Assembly: GCA_013397455.1 (NCBI GenBank)
Contig: VYZB01000055.1
Coordinates: 2,344,449 to 2,408,448, forward strand
Reading direction: 5' to 3'
DNA: 64,000 bases
DNA from: Crotophaga sulcirostris
Taxonomy: Eukaryota > Chordata > Aves > Cuculiformes > Crotophagidae
Position 1 is the first letter of the stretch. Each line of letters starts with the position of its first letter. The notes beneath the pieces are model-generated. The model saw only the letters and a program-made list of their open reading frames with translations, had not been told where the DNA came from and ran no database searches. A program made the position numbers and the translations under genes. This document shows positions 12,501 through 26,179 of the stretch, piece after piece.

Positions 12501-15500
12501 TGTGTTTGCATTCAAATATAGCACACGAACACACAATGACTCAAAAGGGTTAAGCTACTTTATACAAGAACTTCAAGACAGGGAAAGTTTCAGGGGCTGT
12601 TTTAAATGTACTACAGTACCCAGACCTTCTGACAAGGAAGAATTTCTGATTCCAGGCAGATCTCTCTTGGTTTATGAACAGGATTTTTGCATACTGATTG
12701 GTGATTTTCTTAAAGCCCTGTTCAAACAGATACACTTGCTCAGTTCTGTCTGGCAATTTGGCTTTAAACAATCTGTCTACTTGACCCAAGCCTTAACATT
12801 TCCCAATAGAACTGAATGTGTTCATGGGCAAGCACAGCTAAATTAGAATAGAAATGAATTAACTCAGCTTAAACTAATTAAGATCTGTGATCTGCAGTAC
12901 CACCCCCCTGTACGATTCTACATGTGAAGTAGGGTACATGTAACCAGACTGTAAGAATTCTGCTATACTACTAATCTGAGCATAACAATGAAGTTCGTCT
13001 ATTACTAAAGCATATGAGAAGTTAATTTCCATGGCCTACACATGGCAAAGCAATTGCTTAAATTGCCTCACCTGGGAATTTAATACAATGTTATCATCAG
13101 ACCAGCCACACTGTAAATAGATTTATAATGCTTTCCATGTGCTAGGCTAGGTTGCATATGAATTAAGTAATGATCTGGTATTACAATACAATCAGCTAGT
13201 TCCCACACCTGGCAGAGAGGATATTTTGCTAAATTACTACCTACAGATACATCACAACATAAAAAAACAGAAAAGGCAATGGGAAGAAAACAATCTACAT
13301 GGTGTAGGACTGATTTTTACATGGTAACCAAATAAGATGTAGATAGAAAGAGGTATCCAAAATAATCTGTTTCCAACATCTGCACAACAGAATGCATACT
13401 TATTCATTTCTATTCAATTTTGGCCTAATTTTCCGCATTCTGTACTTTAATTACTCATCCACATTCTGAAATGTTCCCATTAGTGAAGGCCAGAACTAGC
13501 CAATGCCCCCTCACTCCAACGCGCGCGTTCAGCAATCAGCCAAATAATTGATATAAAGTATTGTACATTTTCATATCTGAACTCAAGAATAGCCTCCCTC
13601 TCCTAAATGCTAAACAGCCCCCTGAATGGACAAGCAAATCTAGGTGCATTTAGGACAAATGGTCCAAGTAAATGGTTTCATCCTAAACTCAATGTTTTAG
13701 GCACAGATTAAACAGATTTGTTCTGGTGAAGTATGTGTAAACAAACAAAAAGGTTCATTTAACCACAAACATCTGGTTTCATACAAAATTCATCAGAATT
13801 TCCTTGTATATATAAATGGTTTAAAAAAAATTTCAGCATCTGTTTCGGAGTTTGGCCCTGCTCTAGATGTAAATAAATACCTGAGATTAGCACAACCAGA
13901 AATAATTCATAGGAATAAATAAGATTTTATTTTGTGTTCTTTGACAATAATCAAAGTTTTGCCTTTGCTCTTGCTAAAAGTCGAGGTGAAAAAAGTGACC
14001 TGATCCTCAAGTGGACTGCTAAATACCACAGAATGTACACTTTCATCCCCACCTTTTTGAGTAGATGGGTGTTTTTTGCAGAAATGGAAAATATTCAGTT
14101 CAACAAATGTAGAAGGAAAATAAGTGGTACTACTTAACAATCTCAGAGCTTTTTTTTTTAAACAGCAACACACCACCACTTCTTCAGGAAACAAAATAAC
14201 TGAAATCACTTAAGAAATTGTGTTCAAACTTCAGTTTTCAAAACTTTTACATTTCTCTGCAAAGGTGATCCAAGAACAGCTGACTAGATGCTTCAGGCTG
14301 CAATTCGAAACGGGTTTTCCTGTTCCTACAAAGCTTAGGTTTTACTGACTGTGTGTAAGAAGCAGGAAAATGATGACACAGTGCCAATATACAACCTGAT
14401 GCAGTGCTGGACTTATAACTATTTCCTTATGAAAATAAAAAAACCCAAAGCTGATACATTTCTGTCCAAAAGGAAATAAAATTATTCTACAAATACTATG
14501 AAACTTCTTATTGAAGGAATCGGTTCAGCAGCAGTCACTGGCTGGAGAAAGTCAAAGCCTAAGGCTACGCCATCCGGTCTTGCCTGCCCTTCCTTCATGC
14601 ACACAAAAATATTGCAGGCAACTTTGAAAGAGAAATGCACAACTTAAAACCTGTCTTCTGCCACTCCACCAAGTGTCGTAGGCATCCTACAACAGCAGAG
14701 AAAAATCAAACTTCAAGTGCTAATGTGAAATGAATGCAGAGACACTGTCACCCATTTTAAGTAGAAGCCACAGGTCTATAAATCTGCTTTTCAATAATCA
14801 TCATCAAACACACTTTTAGTTTCATTATGGGGTGAGGGCAGGGAGGAAGGTCAAGCCAGCCCCCAGGAGGATACAGCACACTGTATTATGTTGGTTGTGA
14901 AAAAAAGCAGCTTCTGCCCACAAAACCACTTCCATCCAAAACTCACGACCAGTGGACCATGTATGTCACCAACCTGGCTAACTCTTTGAAAATGAAATTA
15001 TGGAGCCCTTTTCCTCCAAGGGGATGATTTTGGACTACAAGGGCCAACCTTTAAAGAGAGCGTTCTCAAAGCCAGCGAAGCAGGGAGAAAAACATTCTTA
15101 AGGAGGCTTAAGATTTTTTAACTATCTCACACCATGGGAAAGGATGATAAACCTCTCAGATAAACTAAAACATGAAGTGTTTCAGCCAGTATTTACCTCT
15201 GGAGCCTAGGTTCCTTTGCTAACAGTAACAAGACACCTGCTGGTACTTCCCACCAGACTTTTCCAGAAAGAAGTGTCCAAGCATTGCTTCCTTCCTCCAT
15301 TTGTTGCTTTATCAGCTTGGACCTGCTCCCTCTGGCCAGACCCTATGGACTTCAGCAGCTGTAATGAAAATCTCTAGTTGGGCTGAAGCCATTGTCATTT
15401 TTAAATGCTGCCATCGTCTTTTTCAGCTCTCCCACTCCCTGATTTTCTAACAGCAGACAAAGCCTAGCACAGCTGGTATTTTTTAGGCTTTTAGGCTTTG

Positions 15501-18500
15501 CATTTAAAACTACAGTTTTGCTATAGAGCTAACATCTACTAATAAATTATACAGTTTGTCCACTATGAACTTCAAGACTAAAAATCAAAAGGAAGCCCTA
15601 AAGATAGATCTCATTTTGGATACTTAGAATGAAGGCAAGGCAGGTGAATGAAATGTTTCCAAGGTAGCTGAATTGTCCCACCTACATTTGTGCCACTCTG
15701 ATAGGATCTATTTTAAACCAGAAAACTTAAGCAGGCCTTTCCAGAAATACTTTTTAGTGCATAAAAGGCTATTTTTGGGCACTGTCCTTCTTTCCACTGA
15801 GCATGCACACTTTCTCTCAGAGGCATCTTTCTACTCATATACCAATACTTTTTTAAGATCAGAAAATAATATACAGAATAAGAAAAAATCAGTTGAGCCC
15901 TAAAAATATCAATCATAATAAATATGAAAACCCCCATTTGATAAGAGTAGCAGAGGATAATTTCTGCCTTCACCATTAAATAAAAAAATAAAATAATGGT
16001 TGATGCAAAGAATAATTACATAGAAAAATGGTGTAATTAAGGTGGTTTGCATACAAATATACACACATGGTGCTCAATCTGTGTATTTCGATGCAAGTAT
16101 ATTGGACAATAAGCACATTAGCTCAAACTAATGATTAATAAATAGGAAAATTAAAAATATTTTCTGTATAACACAGCCCAGTCAAAACTGATTTTTGGAT
16201 CTTACTGTCCATGCTTCCTGAATTTATTATTTTTGCCCAGACATAGTTTATCTGGGAGTCCTTTCCTTCCTTCTAGATCATGTATATGCACACAAAGACA
16301 CATTGCTTTGTCTGAAAAAGAGAAAAATTGTCTGAGTTTAGTAATTTTAGTAGTTAAGTGGTCACAATTGGGCTTTGAAGTTTGCAGCAGATGGAAGGAG
16401 GGGTAAATCTGTATCTTCACTGCTCCCCACCAAGCACTACTGGGATAGAACCAGTTGTTTCATGCTGTGTTAAATCAATAGCTAATATGATAAAATACTA
16501 GCCCAATGTTCAGACATGGCATTTTCTAGTTTTATCACAAGCTGATGATTAGCAGTTCTTACTTTACCCTACCTGAGATAAAAGTCAAAAACTAATCCAC
16601 TGCCTATAATTTATCTAACTAAATTCCTCCTCCTTTTCATCCTGCCTCTCCATTTGAGTTCCCCAGTCTCTCCCATTCAGTGAAAATACTTATAAACAAT
16701 ATTCATTTCCTAAAGTGCATAAAATGAATGAAAAATAATTATTACTATAATACACATATCTCTATCAAAAATAGCCATGTCAACCCCTCCCCTACTTGGT
16801 TTATTTATTCAGAACTTAAGCCTTGTAACGCAGTGTAACAGAGAGGCAGTATATTTGTACAAAATTTTGGTATGTAAAAAAATATTTGGCTTATAAAGTG
16901 TCTTTCTGATGGACAGGCTTCAGCTAACTTGTTATTTTTCACCTTACCTGTAGCATAATCAGAAATTCTGCCTCTAAGTGGACCAAGATACAACAAAGGA
17001 TAATGAGAAACACTGATACTGGCAGTAGCTCATTTGCCAGTAAATATTGATGTCCAAACTCAAAAAACTCACTGAGTATTTTTGTTTTGTCCCTGTTCCT
17101 ATGTTGTCACCAACAATGCTTACACATTTCTATTGATCTTGTTTATAGCTGCCTAGATTTTCACTGTCAAGACAATATAGTGTGAACCTTAAGGAAAACC
17201 TCACTTTATGTAAGACTGCGTAAAGAGACTGCCGTATCAGTCAAAGCTTCAATTAGTCCAGAACTTGTACTGCCTCCTATAGTGGCCATTAATAGATAAC
17301 AAGGAGAAATCTGCCTGTTTCTGATGATCAGCAGTTCAGGGAGTTGAAGGTACATTTAAGATCTTCATACTTAATAAACCTGGATGGTTACTGCTTACAT
17401 AATGCTTCTTTTATTTAAATGGCAACCGAACAAGCATTCATGCACAGGAAGAAAGATGTTAAGATCTCAGTATTAGGGCTAAGATTTAAATTCATAAGTT
17501 ATCCTGCTTTTCATCTAAACAAAACTGAAGTGAAGCTCCAAAGTAAGATGGTAACAATTAAAATATCAAAAGTAATTAATTCATATCACAGGATGTTGCA
17601 ATACCTCTTCCATGGGCCATGTATTGGCAATATGAACTTAATTCAGAGGTTCTCATCTTTACAAGGTAAATGCCACAGTAAGAGAAAGATTATCTAATGA
17701 ATCACTTTCCAGTTTCTGCCAATACAGGCCATTTGCTTTTCCAGTCTTTTAATAAACTGTGGCAAATATTAAAATTACTCAGATTAGAAAAATAGAGCTA
17801 TACTCTACAGTCCTATCATATCTCCGCTCAGCTCCTTTGAAGTGCAAGAAAGGCCCAGTACCATTTGACCAAACATCTGTCCCTCCACCCTACCAGCTGT
17901 TCTTGCATGGCACAGTTTAGAAACTTCTGGTATAACAAAGCTGTTAGCATCAAATAAAGATGATCTGATACAAACAAAAACAAAGTTTGATAGCATATGG
18001 CAAACATAATATTTCCAACTCCAATGCGCAAACCTGACATGCAAAAGAAACACAGAAAGAATATAAGGAACAGAAGGAAAAAGAATCCATGCGTGTAACG
18101 TGTATCTGGATTTTTGATTCCTAAGCATTCAGGGACAGATCCAAATTTATTTAATCATTTCAGGTCAAAATTTCAACCTAAAAATGAACTTGCACAAAGA
18201 TACAAAGAGTGACAGCAACCATTCTACTAAACTCTCAGTACCTGCTGCTCTTTCCCCTTCCCTGGCACTCATCAGTCTGACACCTTTCAGAGTTGGTTCC
18301 TACTTCTCCCATTTTATCACATCTTTCTCCAGTGTGACCACACTTGCCTCTTTCTATCACAAAGCATGACGAAATATCACATTTTGTTCACTTTCCCACA
18401 ACATATTTTGTCATTCCCTAGTGGCTCCCTTCCTCTGCTCAGCTATTTGGGGTCCCCTCCTAACCTCCCTTGCTCAAATCCTGCACAGGATGCGACAACA

Positions 18501-19795
18501 AACAAGAGCTGTCACCCTGAAGAGCCCATACCTTCATTTGTCCATCGTCATCATCGACTGTTACTACAGGTGGCTTTATGGTTCTATAGGAGAAGGGCAA
18601 CCATGGTACCAGGATCACAACAGTTCAAAAGACTTCTGAACTAAGTTTCCCTAGGGAAAAAGTTTAGGTGATTGTGGGGTGACAGCTTATCCTTTTTTTC
18701 CCTTAAACCAAGATGTATATACCTGATAATACATGACCTAAAACATTACAAGAACTCTTGACTCTGACCACAAATGTGCCTTTATTGGCAGAGGATGATA
18801 AAAATCTGTCAATACACTCTTGTTTTAAAAATTTATTGAACATCAGTTTGCATGCTGGAAGTATTTTGTTATAACCTTTCTGCAAAAGAGATAAAGTTCA
18901 ATAAAAGATAAGAACTCAACAGGTAAGGTCTATTCCAGTCTGAAAGATCAAGAAAAAAAGCAAAATGCAGTTCCAGCTGATCATGAACACACTGTATGAT
19001 GAACTGCCTATGCTTTCATCTATTTACCTAGATTTTGCAATGCATAAAAAAAAGTATGATCACAGAATTTGAATTAAAAGGTAAGTATATCTACAGATTT
19101 AAGAGAAGTAAGCAATAATTAGGATCTTTCAGGAGATATCTATGAGTAAATGGATAAGGAATTAACTAGTACATTTGTGTATTAACGTATCCTTACGTAA
19201 AACAACAGCAATTTCATACTCAAAGATATCCTGGGAATTACCAAGTATCGAAGTACATTCAAGTTGCCTGTAACAATGCCCTTGGAGTAACATATTTTAA
19301 TTAACAAGAAGTCTTCAAGACTAAAATTCATGGCTTGCATGGCTGTCAACCTGGGAAAAACTTGACCTGTAGTACACCAAAACACCAATACTTGAATGTT
19401 AACTCCAAAATGTAAGAGATTTCTCATTTACACAGCAAAAAATGGGATGCCCAGTTGCACGCAGGTGACTTTGGGAATACTTTTAACTGGGGATGAAAAG
19501 CAATTATTGCACCTTAAAAACTATTTTATGAAGTGTTTGCTAGGCCACTAGGACTCCTAGTTTGGATTTCACATTATTGATCTAAACTTCTTCAAAAGGA
19601 GAATATTTCAGTATCTTGCTTTATCTTGGAATAATCACTGCAGAGGGTCATTAGAGACCAGCATGTGTTTTCCTAAACAATATTTCCATAGATGGACACT
19701 AAGGATGATACATCTATCAGCCTGGAAAACACAGTCAAGACCTAGTGGCTGGATTTCCTATTCCACTGTATCATGGACCAACTTTCAGATCTATA

Positions 19796-20107
19796 ATAAG
19801 GAGGCTGTAGTGAGGTGGGTGTTGACCTCTTCTCCCAAGTAACAAGTGATAGGATGAGAGGAAATGGCCTCAAATTGCACCGGGAAAGGTTGAGATTGGA
19901 TATTAGGAAAAATGTCTTTACTGGAAGAATGGTGAAGCATTGGCACAGGCTGCCCAGGGAAGTGGTGGAGTCTCCTTCCCTGGAGGTGTTCAAAAAGTGT
20001 GTTGACAGGGCACTTCATGACATGGTTTAGTAAGCACAGTGGTGTTGGGCCAATGGCTGGACTTGATGATCTTAGAGGTCTTTTCCAACCTTAATTATTC
20101 TGTGATC
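19796..20107 (+). mobile_element. CR1 LINE 3' fragment
   Basis: This has the typical plus-strand CR1 3' end: words such as GTAGTGAGGTGGGTG, AGAGGAAATGGCC, CAGGCTGCCCAGGGAAGTGG and CCTGGAGGTGTTC, then GGTCTTTTCCAACCTT and a degraded ATTCTGTGAT terminus. It is 5'-truncated, as usual for CR1, and inserted antisense to VTI1A. The copy is clearly diverged from the usual family words, so it is not a recent insertion. The short open frames within it are repeat-derived. Confidence 0.92.
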
Positions 20108-23100
20108 TGAATTTGGTTCTAAACAGATAAAACCCCGTAAGAGCAGAAATTGCCAGAAAGCCACAAACCACTGAATACTTCATTTCGGCACTATCTACTA
20201 AAGGGAAAGAAACTTTCTAAGGATCTTCTAACTGCTCTAATTTCAAATAGGAACATCCCTGGTGTCAGCTTTCCATCCCCATTATTATTAAGAAGGAACT
20301 ATCAGTCCACCGTCAGTAAGAGAATGGTGTGCGTACTTATTTTTCCTTTGTCTGCTTGATTTACAGACCTGAGGAATACGGATTACCTCTGCTATCTGCA
20401 CAGACAAGCTCTACTAAAATCTTGGCATTCAGACAACTTTTATCTTGGGGACCCCAAATTATAATGTTAGGTAACACAGAGCACCTATCTCAACTGAAGT
20501 GTCACACAAATAGATTTTTGTCAGATGTTCAATTTGTATTGGGGAGCATGCCAACATAAACAAAAGTCAGCAATATAAAACAACAAACCAGCCCCTGTGC
20601 TGACAGGAACAAATTACTATATTCCAAAGGAATAAGAATTACTATAGATCACAGATCCTCGGCACGAATGTTACACAAAGGGTGAAAAAAGTATTCCTCA
20701 AATTAATTCTTTCTAGTAACTCCGTGCTCTGAAATAAAGAGAAGAGGCTGAGTACAAATAAAATACAACACAAGATAATACAAATAAGTTGATAAAAGCA
20801 CATAAAGAAGTACAATCAAAGAGGAATTAATTATTTAACAACTGGCAGTGCTAAGACAGGAGATGAGTAAAGACTCATTAGAGTTCAAAACAAAACTTTT
20901 GCAGTTGGTCAAATGGTGCAGCAATATGTTGTAGTTCTAACAACTCCAAGATCTGGTTTCTAGGCAATGACCTTGCAGAGGCTGAGTGCACTGCCGAGGT
21001 GATGCAAGCATCTTTTGGGGCAAAGATAGAAGTAGCTGCAAAAACACAATACATTTTGTTAGCCCACCCTAGGAGCAAAACTGATTTCTGTTCTTCCACA
21101 AACCACACAGAAGGTCTAGCACAATATTTTCAAAGAAATCTTCTGATCACTCTGTAATTATTCCTTTTCGAGTGACCCCATTCCATAACATACCATTCAT
21201 GAAAGACCTTGAAAACACGTTCCCTCTGAAACTTGGTAGTACGTTACACAGACCTCAGCATTTGAACTAAGAGTTATTTTTCTTTTATGGAATATAGCAC
21301 TTAAAAAAGAAACTTTCATCTACAAGCTAATTGGAATGAAATTTGTCTAAACAATTTTTTCTCTTTCTTTTTTTTTCTGTTGTTTTCAATATTCTTTTGG
21401 TTTTATATCAGGGATTTTTTTTTTAAACCCAGTTAAAAAACTCAGCTTGTTCACTTATATTCCAACTCCTTTCCTGACAAATAAAAGAAGCCACAATCTT
21501 GTCTTCATGATTCTTTAATTTCTTACCTTAGAAATGATGATGTAAAAAAACCCAACACAAAATAATAATGTAGAACTGAGCTCTAATAGAGATAAAATTA
21601 TATAAAAAATCACCACTGATTAAAAAAGCTAACACTAATAATTACAATGACAGAAAGAGTGTAAAAAAATCAAGTAACAATTAAAGGTATATTTACCTAC
21701 CTCAAAATCATCTCCCGGCAAAATTTATAGACAAAGCCTTTCTAACACACTCTTAGAAAACAAGCGCTACTAGAAAAGTAAAACTGCAAGTAGACATATT
21801 TTTAAGCTAATTTGTGTTGGGCCATCCCATTATCTATGTTATTTACACAGTTATTTCGAAGCTATAGGGTCAGAACCTCCTACAAACCACTCACCTCTCT
21901 TCATTTTAAGACTTACCAGAGAAACTTTAAACTGAAAAATATTCTATCACTGATATATCCAAAATTGTAAATACCCTGGACATTAAACAAGGAAATGGTT
22001 CAAGAAAATGTTGTTTGCAAAAATAACCTTCAACTCCATGTCTGATATCTTCATTGCTTCATTAGCGGTAAGGGAAGCAATGAAATGTCTGATTTCTGTG
22101 CTGCAATGTTTGCAACATTATTTTCTTAAGAAAGAAGAAACCACATGGCCCCTAAGCTATTTCCACACGGTCAAGGAGTTAAAATCCTCAAGCATGATAA
22201 AAATGTATAATCTGACCTCTGCATATTTGCTAACAGGAAGAATTTTTCCAAACAAATTATTTTGTGTTAACACATAAGTCTCCTTTGCATACTGGCTGTG
22301 TGAGCTTCTTACCCCATATTTAATCCAAATCATCACCAAAGCAAGCTGAGGAACTGCAAATCTGCATCAGTTTGATTCAGTTTGCTGAAGGCAATTGAGA
22401 ATTTCTTCAAAAAAGTTATTTTCTGCCTCTTCCCCTAAGTGCTTTTCAGACAATTCACTCATTTTCATTCAGCATCTTTCAGCCTTTGAAAAGAACGACA
22501 TGTCACACTGCCTGGCTGACTCTCGAAGGGTAGCACTCTGGTAAGGCTGAGCCTTCTGCAGAATTATGTGGTATTGTCTGCTATTAGCTCAAAAGTCAGA
22601 AATCCTAATCAATATAGTGCATCACTTTTCGAAAGAAGAGTTCTTTTCTCACAGTGAACTGTGGTTATGGGTCTGAGATCCCAAGAGGTTTTTTTTTCCC
22701 ACTTCTACTATATTTGGACTGGAGACCAACATCTACCCTTTTTCTACACCTCTTCATCAGGTTTTTGTTTTCTTTCCAAGGATATGAAGCATCTTTTAAT
22801 AAAAGCTTCCAAACGTATCAAGACCTTCAAGTCAATTTCAGCTGTCCCATTACCGCATTTTATTCAAAACATTTCTAAGACAAGACACTTCCCACTTAAA
22901 ACACACAAAACAGTTCTTCACCACACAAAAAATTATCACTGATATTTTAAAGCACATTAAGATACAGATGACATTCCAGAAAAGGGAATCTTGCATAAAG
23001 TAAAGCCATTAATTCTTTCTGTATCTATTCAACCTCAGGACAGTATCTTCAATCCTTACAAACTAACTCAAGATTCCCCTTTATCCATTTTGAATTATAC

Positions 23101-24680
23101 AGAATGAGACCTTGTGCTGAAAGGTCACTACCACTCCAACTTCTACTTCTAGGTTTATAAATGCTAACACTGCATAAGATGTCATTCTTCTGGTACAGGG
23201 CACGAAAGAAGACCTTGGTGATGCATTCACTGCCTGGAAACGTTTCAGTTTGAGTAACCAGAACAAAATAAAGAGCAGTGGAACACTAAGGGCCAATAGC
23301 CCAACCTCTATCAATTAAATAATTTGCATATAAATGGTATAAATATAAGGCATTAATTCCAGTAATTCAGAGTAACAAAAATGGTGACAACCTAGGTTTG
23401 TAGAAAATACAGAGCAGCCATGTCATTTTCAAATTTACTTTTTAAAATATATGGCCATGCTAAACGAGTTTCATTGAATCTTTAAGTAGTTACAGATACT
23501 GAGCATCTTAGCCTTGGCCCTAATACCATGCCATCCAGAAGTTTTTTGTCAATTAATCTAAAATCTTGATTGGTTGTATTCTGTAGCTTACAGTAGTAGG
23601 TGTAAATGTAATATAGTTTCCTCCACTGTTCCCCCCTTTCCCTTTGCTCTCCAAATGTTATGTACATTTTGAGAAACTAGCATGACGGCCAGCAGACAGA
23701 TGTGACACCAGTCTTAGCAAAACTAATGTAATTTCGAATGCTGATTTCATTATTTTCTGTGATATTAAATGAGACATTTGGCAGTACAAGATTTTTTTCA
23801 TATTGTTACAGAATTGGTTTACAGTCATCTGGTGATGGTGATTATTTGGTATTCGATCCCAGCCTGCCCAATCTGCAATCAAGACATGAGATTAAAAAAA
23901 AAATGAATATGTCTTTAGATTAAAAGCTGTGGAAGAACATATACATTGTATTGACAGAAGTTATTCAATGTACAGGAGCACACAGTTACCTGTTCCCTAT
24001 GGTCATTGTCTTTTTCCCATATACTGGGGAAATTACCTTTCTGCCATGACCTGAAGTTTTAATACCTTCTTTGTGGGACAATGACAATTATGCAGAATTC
24101 AAAAGCTGAATCACAGGTAAATAACATCTATGTGCATCCTTCAACTTGAATTTTGGAAGACTGGCATGGGAGGAAATCCTCTGGTGAACAAGTATGTGAG
24201 GGAGATAGGAAAAGATTGAACAATTGATTACTTTTTAAACAGGTAATATAACAAAGTGACTTCCCTGGCATGATGGAACTTAACAAAACAAATCCTTTCA
24301 AATCTCAGTGGTTAAAGTTCTTTCTAATGAGACATGAATTGGTGAAAATATCAAACTTTTCTCACTGCACAGTCACAGCATTCCTATCATATTTTCCTAT
24401 TGAATGAGCAGTGAATACATGAACACCAGCTATGTGGCTGCATCAATACAGCCTCTGACACAACAATTAATAGAAGAACATGGCTGAAAGTCTAAAGATC
24501 AAGTACTTCAGTTTTAAAGTTTTTAAATATTATTAGGAACATAACATAGGAAAATAAAATACTGGCCTATTTTAAAACAAGTCAAACAATTGCACTGTTG
24601 CATAAACCAAATACCACCAAATTGGGTATATTTTTCACTAGCAGAGCCAACACGAAGGTCAGATATTTAAGTTCTTTGTG

Positions 24681-25091
24681 CAGAGAGGACAGGCTGAGAG
24701 AGTTGAGGTTGTTCAGCCTGGAGAGTCCCTCCTCTCCAGGGAGACCTTAGAGCGGCTTCCCAGTGCTGAAAGGGGCTCCAGGAAAGCTGGGGAGGGGCTC
24801 TTGATCTGGGAGTGCAGGGACAGGACAAGGGGGAATGGTTTTAAACTGAAAGAGGGGGGATTGAGATGAGATCTTAGGAAGAAATTCTTCCCGATGAGGG
24901 TGGTGAGGCCCTGGCCCAGGTTGCCCAGAGCAGTGGTGGCTGCCCCATCCCTGGAGATGTTCAAGGCCAGGTTGGATGGGGCTTGGAGTCCCCTGATCCA
25001 GTGGGAGGTGTCCCTGCCCATGGCAGGGCGTGGGACCGGGTGGGCTTTGAGGTCCCTTCCAACCCAAACCATTCTATGGTTCTATGATCTT
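24681..25091 (+). mobile_element. CR1 LINE 3' fragment (second subfamily)
   Basis: A plus-strand CR1 3' end of about 410 bp. It starts with GAGGACAGGCTGAGAGAGTT, continues through CTGAAAGGGGCTCCAGGAAA and GTGGTGGCTGCCCCATCCCT, and ends with CCTTCCAACCCAAACCATTC followed by TATGGTTCTATGAT. The body wording differs from the copy at 19.8 kb, indicating another CR1 subfamily. It lies antisense to VTI1A and is 5'-truncated. Minus-strand frames of up to 119 codons across it are artefacts of the GC-rich repeat. Confidence 0.93.
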
Positions 25092-26179
25092 TCTGACTTT
25101 AAAGCAACTGCTGCAGCATGGCCACCAACCCTGGGGGAGTCATTTGAGCCCCACTCTATTACAAGTAACATAGTAATATTAGACAACACTGTTTTTCATT
25201 AATACAAGAGCCGAGGGGGAAATATTAGGTTTACTGTGCAGTTACACAGTCATATTAAAAAAATTACCAGTCTGAGTGAACAGAATTGTCACACTCAATA
25301 GTCTACTAAGCCCTACTTCAGACAAAACTAGAAGTTGCACCTCTAACAGAGCACTTTCAAAAACCTTAGATATAAGAAAAGAACAGTAACGATTACTATC
25401 ACAATGGGCAGTATGAATTTTCAATTTGTATAGCATATTTAATGCCAAACACAAGACTTTATATAAAGCTTAAGAAGTGTATATCTGCTCCTTTAATTGG
25501 GGTTTTCTGGTCAAACTTCTGCAAAAAGGTTAAAAAAAAAAATCTAAAGGAACTCTTTCAACAGAACCTTTTATTTCCACATAGCTTGCTAGTTGCTTGT
25601 TGCATATATTTTAAGCACTACTTTGTAAAAACAAGTCATATATTACCAGTCTGATCCCCAGCTGGAGGAGTTCTGTATAACCAATATCACATAGAAGTAC
25701 AGCCTAATATTTGCATTGTCTTTAAGTACACATATAAATTCAAAGTGTACAAACTTTAAAATGTTTTCATTTACAGAGCTTTTCTCAAGAACGTTCCTAT
25801 AAAGTGATTGAGACAGAGACATGGAAACAGACGAAATTTGTTTATATTCCCAAATACAAAGTATTTCCAGTGTTTTCCCGATGTAAGTTACACTATTTCC
25901 AGAACTAGCAATCACTCCAGAACGAAGGAATTTTTATTTATTTTCTGTGTAGTTTGATGCTAAATATATGGATCCATCAAACCAACATGTCTGCTATGAT
26001 CTCAAGTTTTTAGTTTGGAATAATGATCGCTACTAATCCAAACAAAAAAAAAATCACCATTCTAAGAGCCAGAAGGTCCAGATGCTTGCACTGCTTATAC
26101 CCAACCTAGGTACAACCCTGCAAAAGGGACAGCATCCTCTTTCATGGCACAGAGAAAGTACTATTTACAGAGCTGACTA

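Noticed and set aside
12430..12846. 138-codon plus-strand open frame in intron 3
   Set aside because: No recognisable domain, no start or splice context and AT-rich codon use like the surrounding intron. Probably a chance frame.
24713..25072. 119- and 106-codon minus-strand frames
   Set aside because: They are antisense readings of a plus-strand CR1 fragment.
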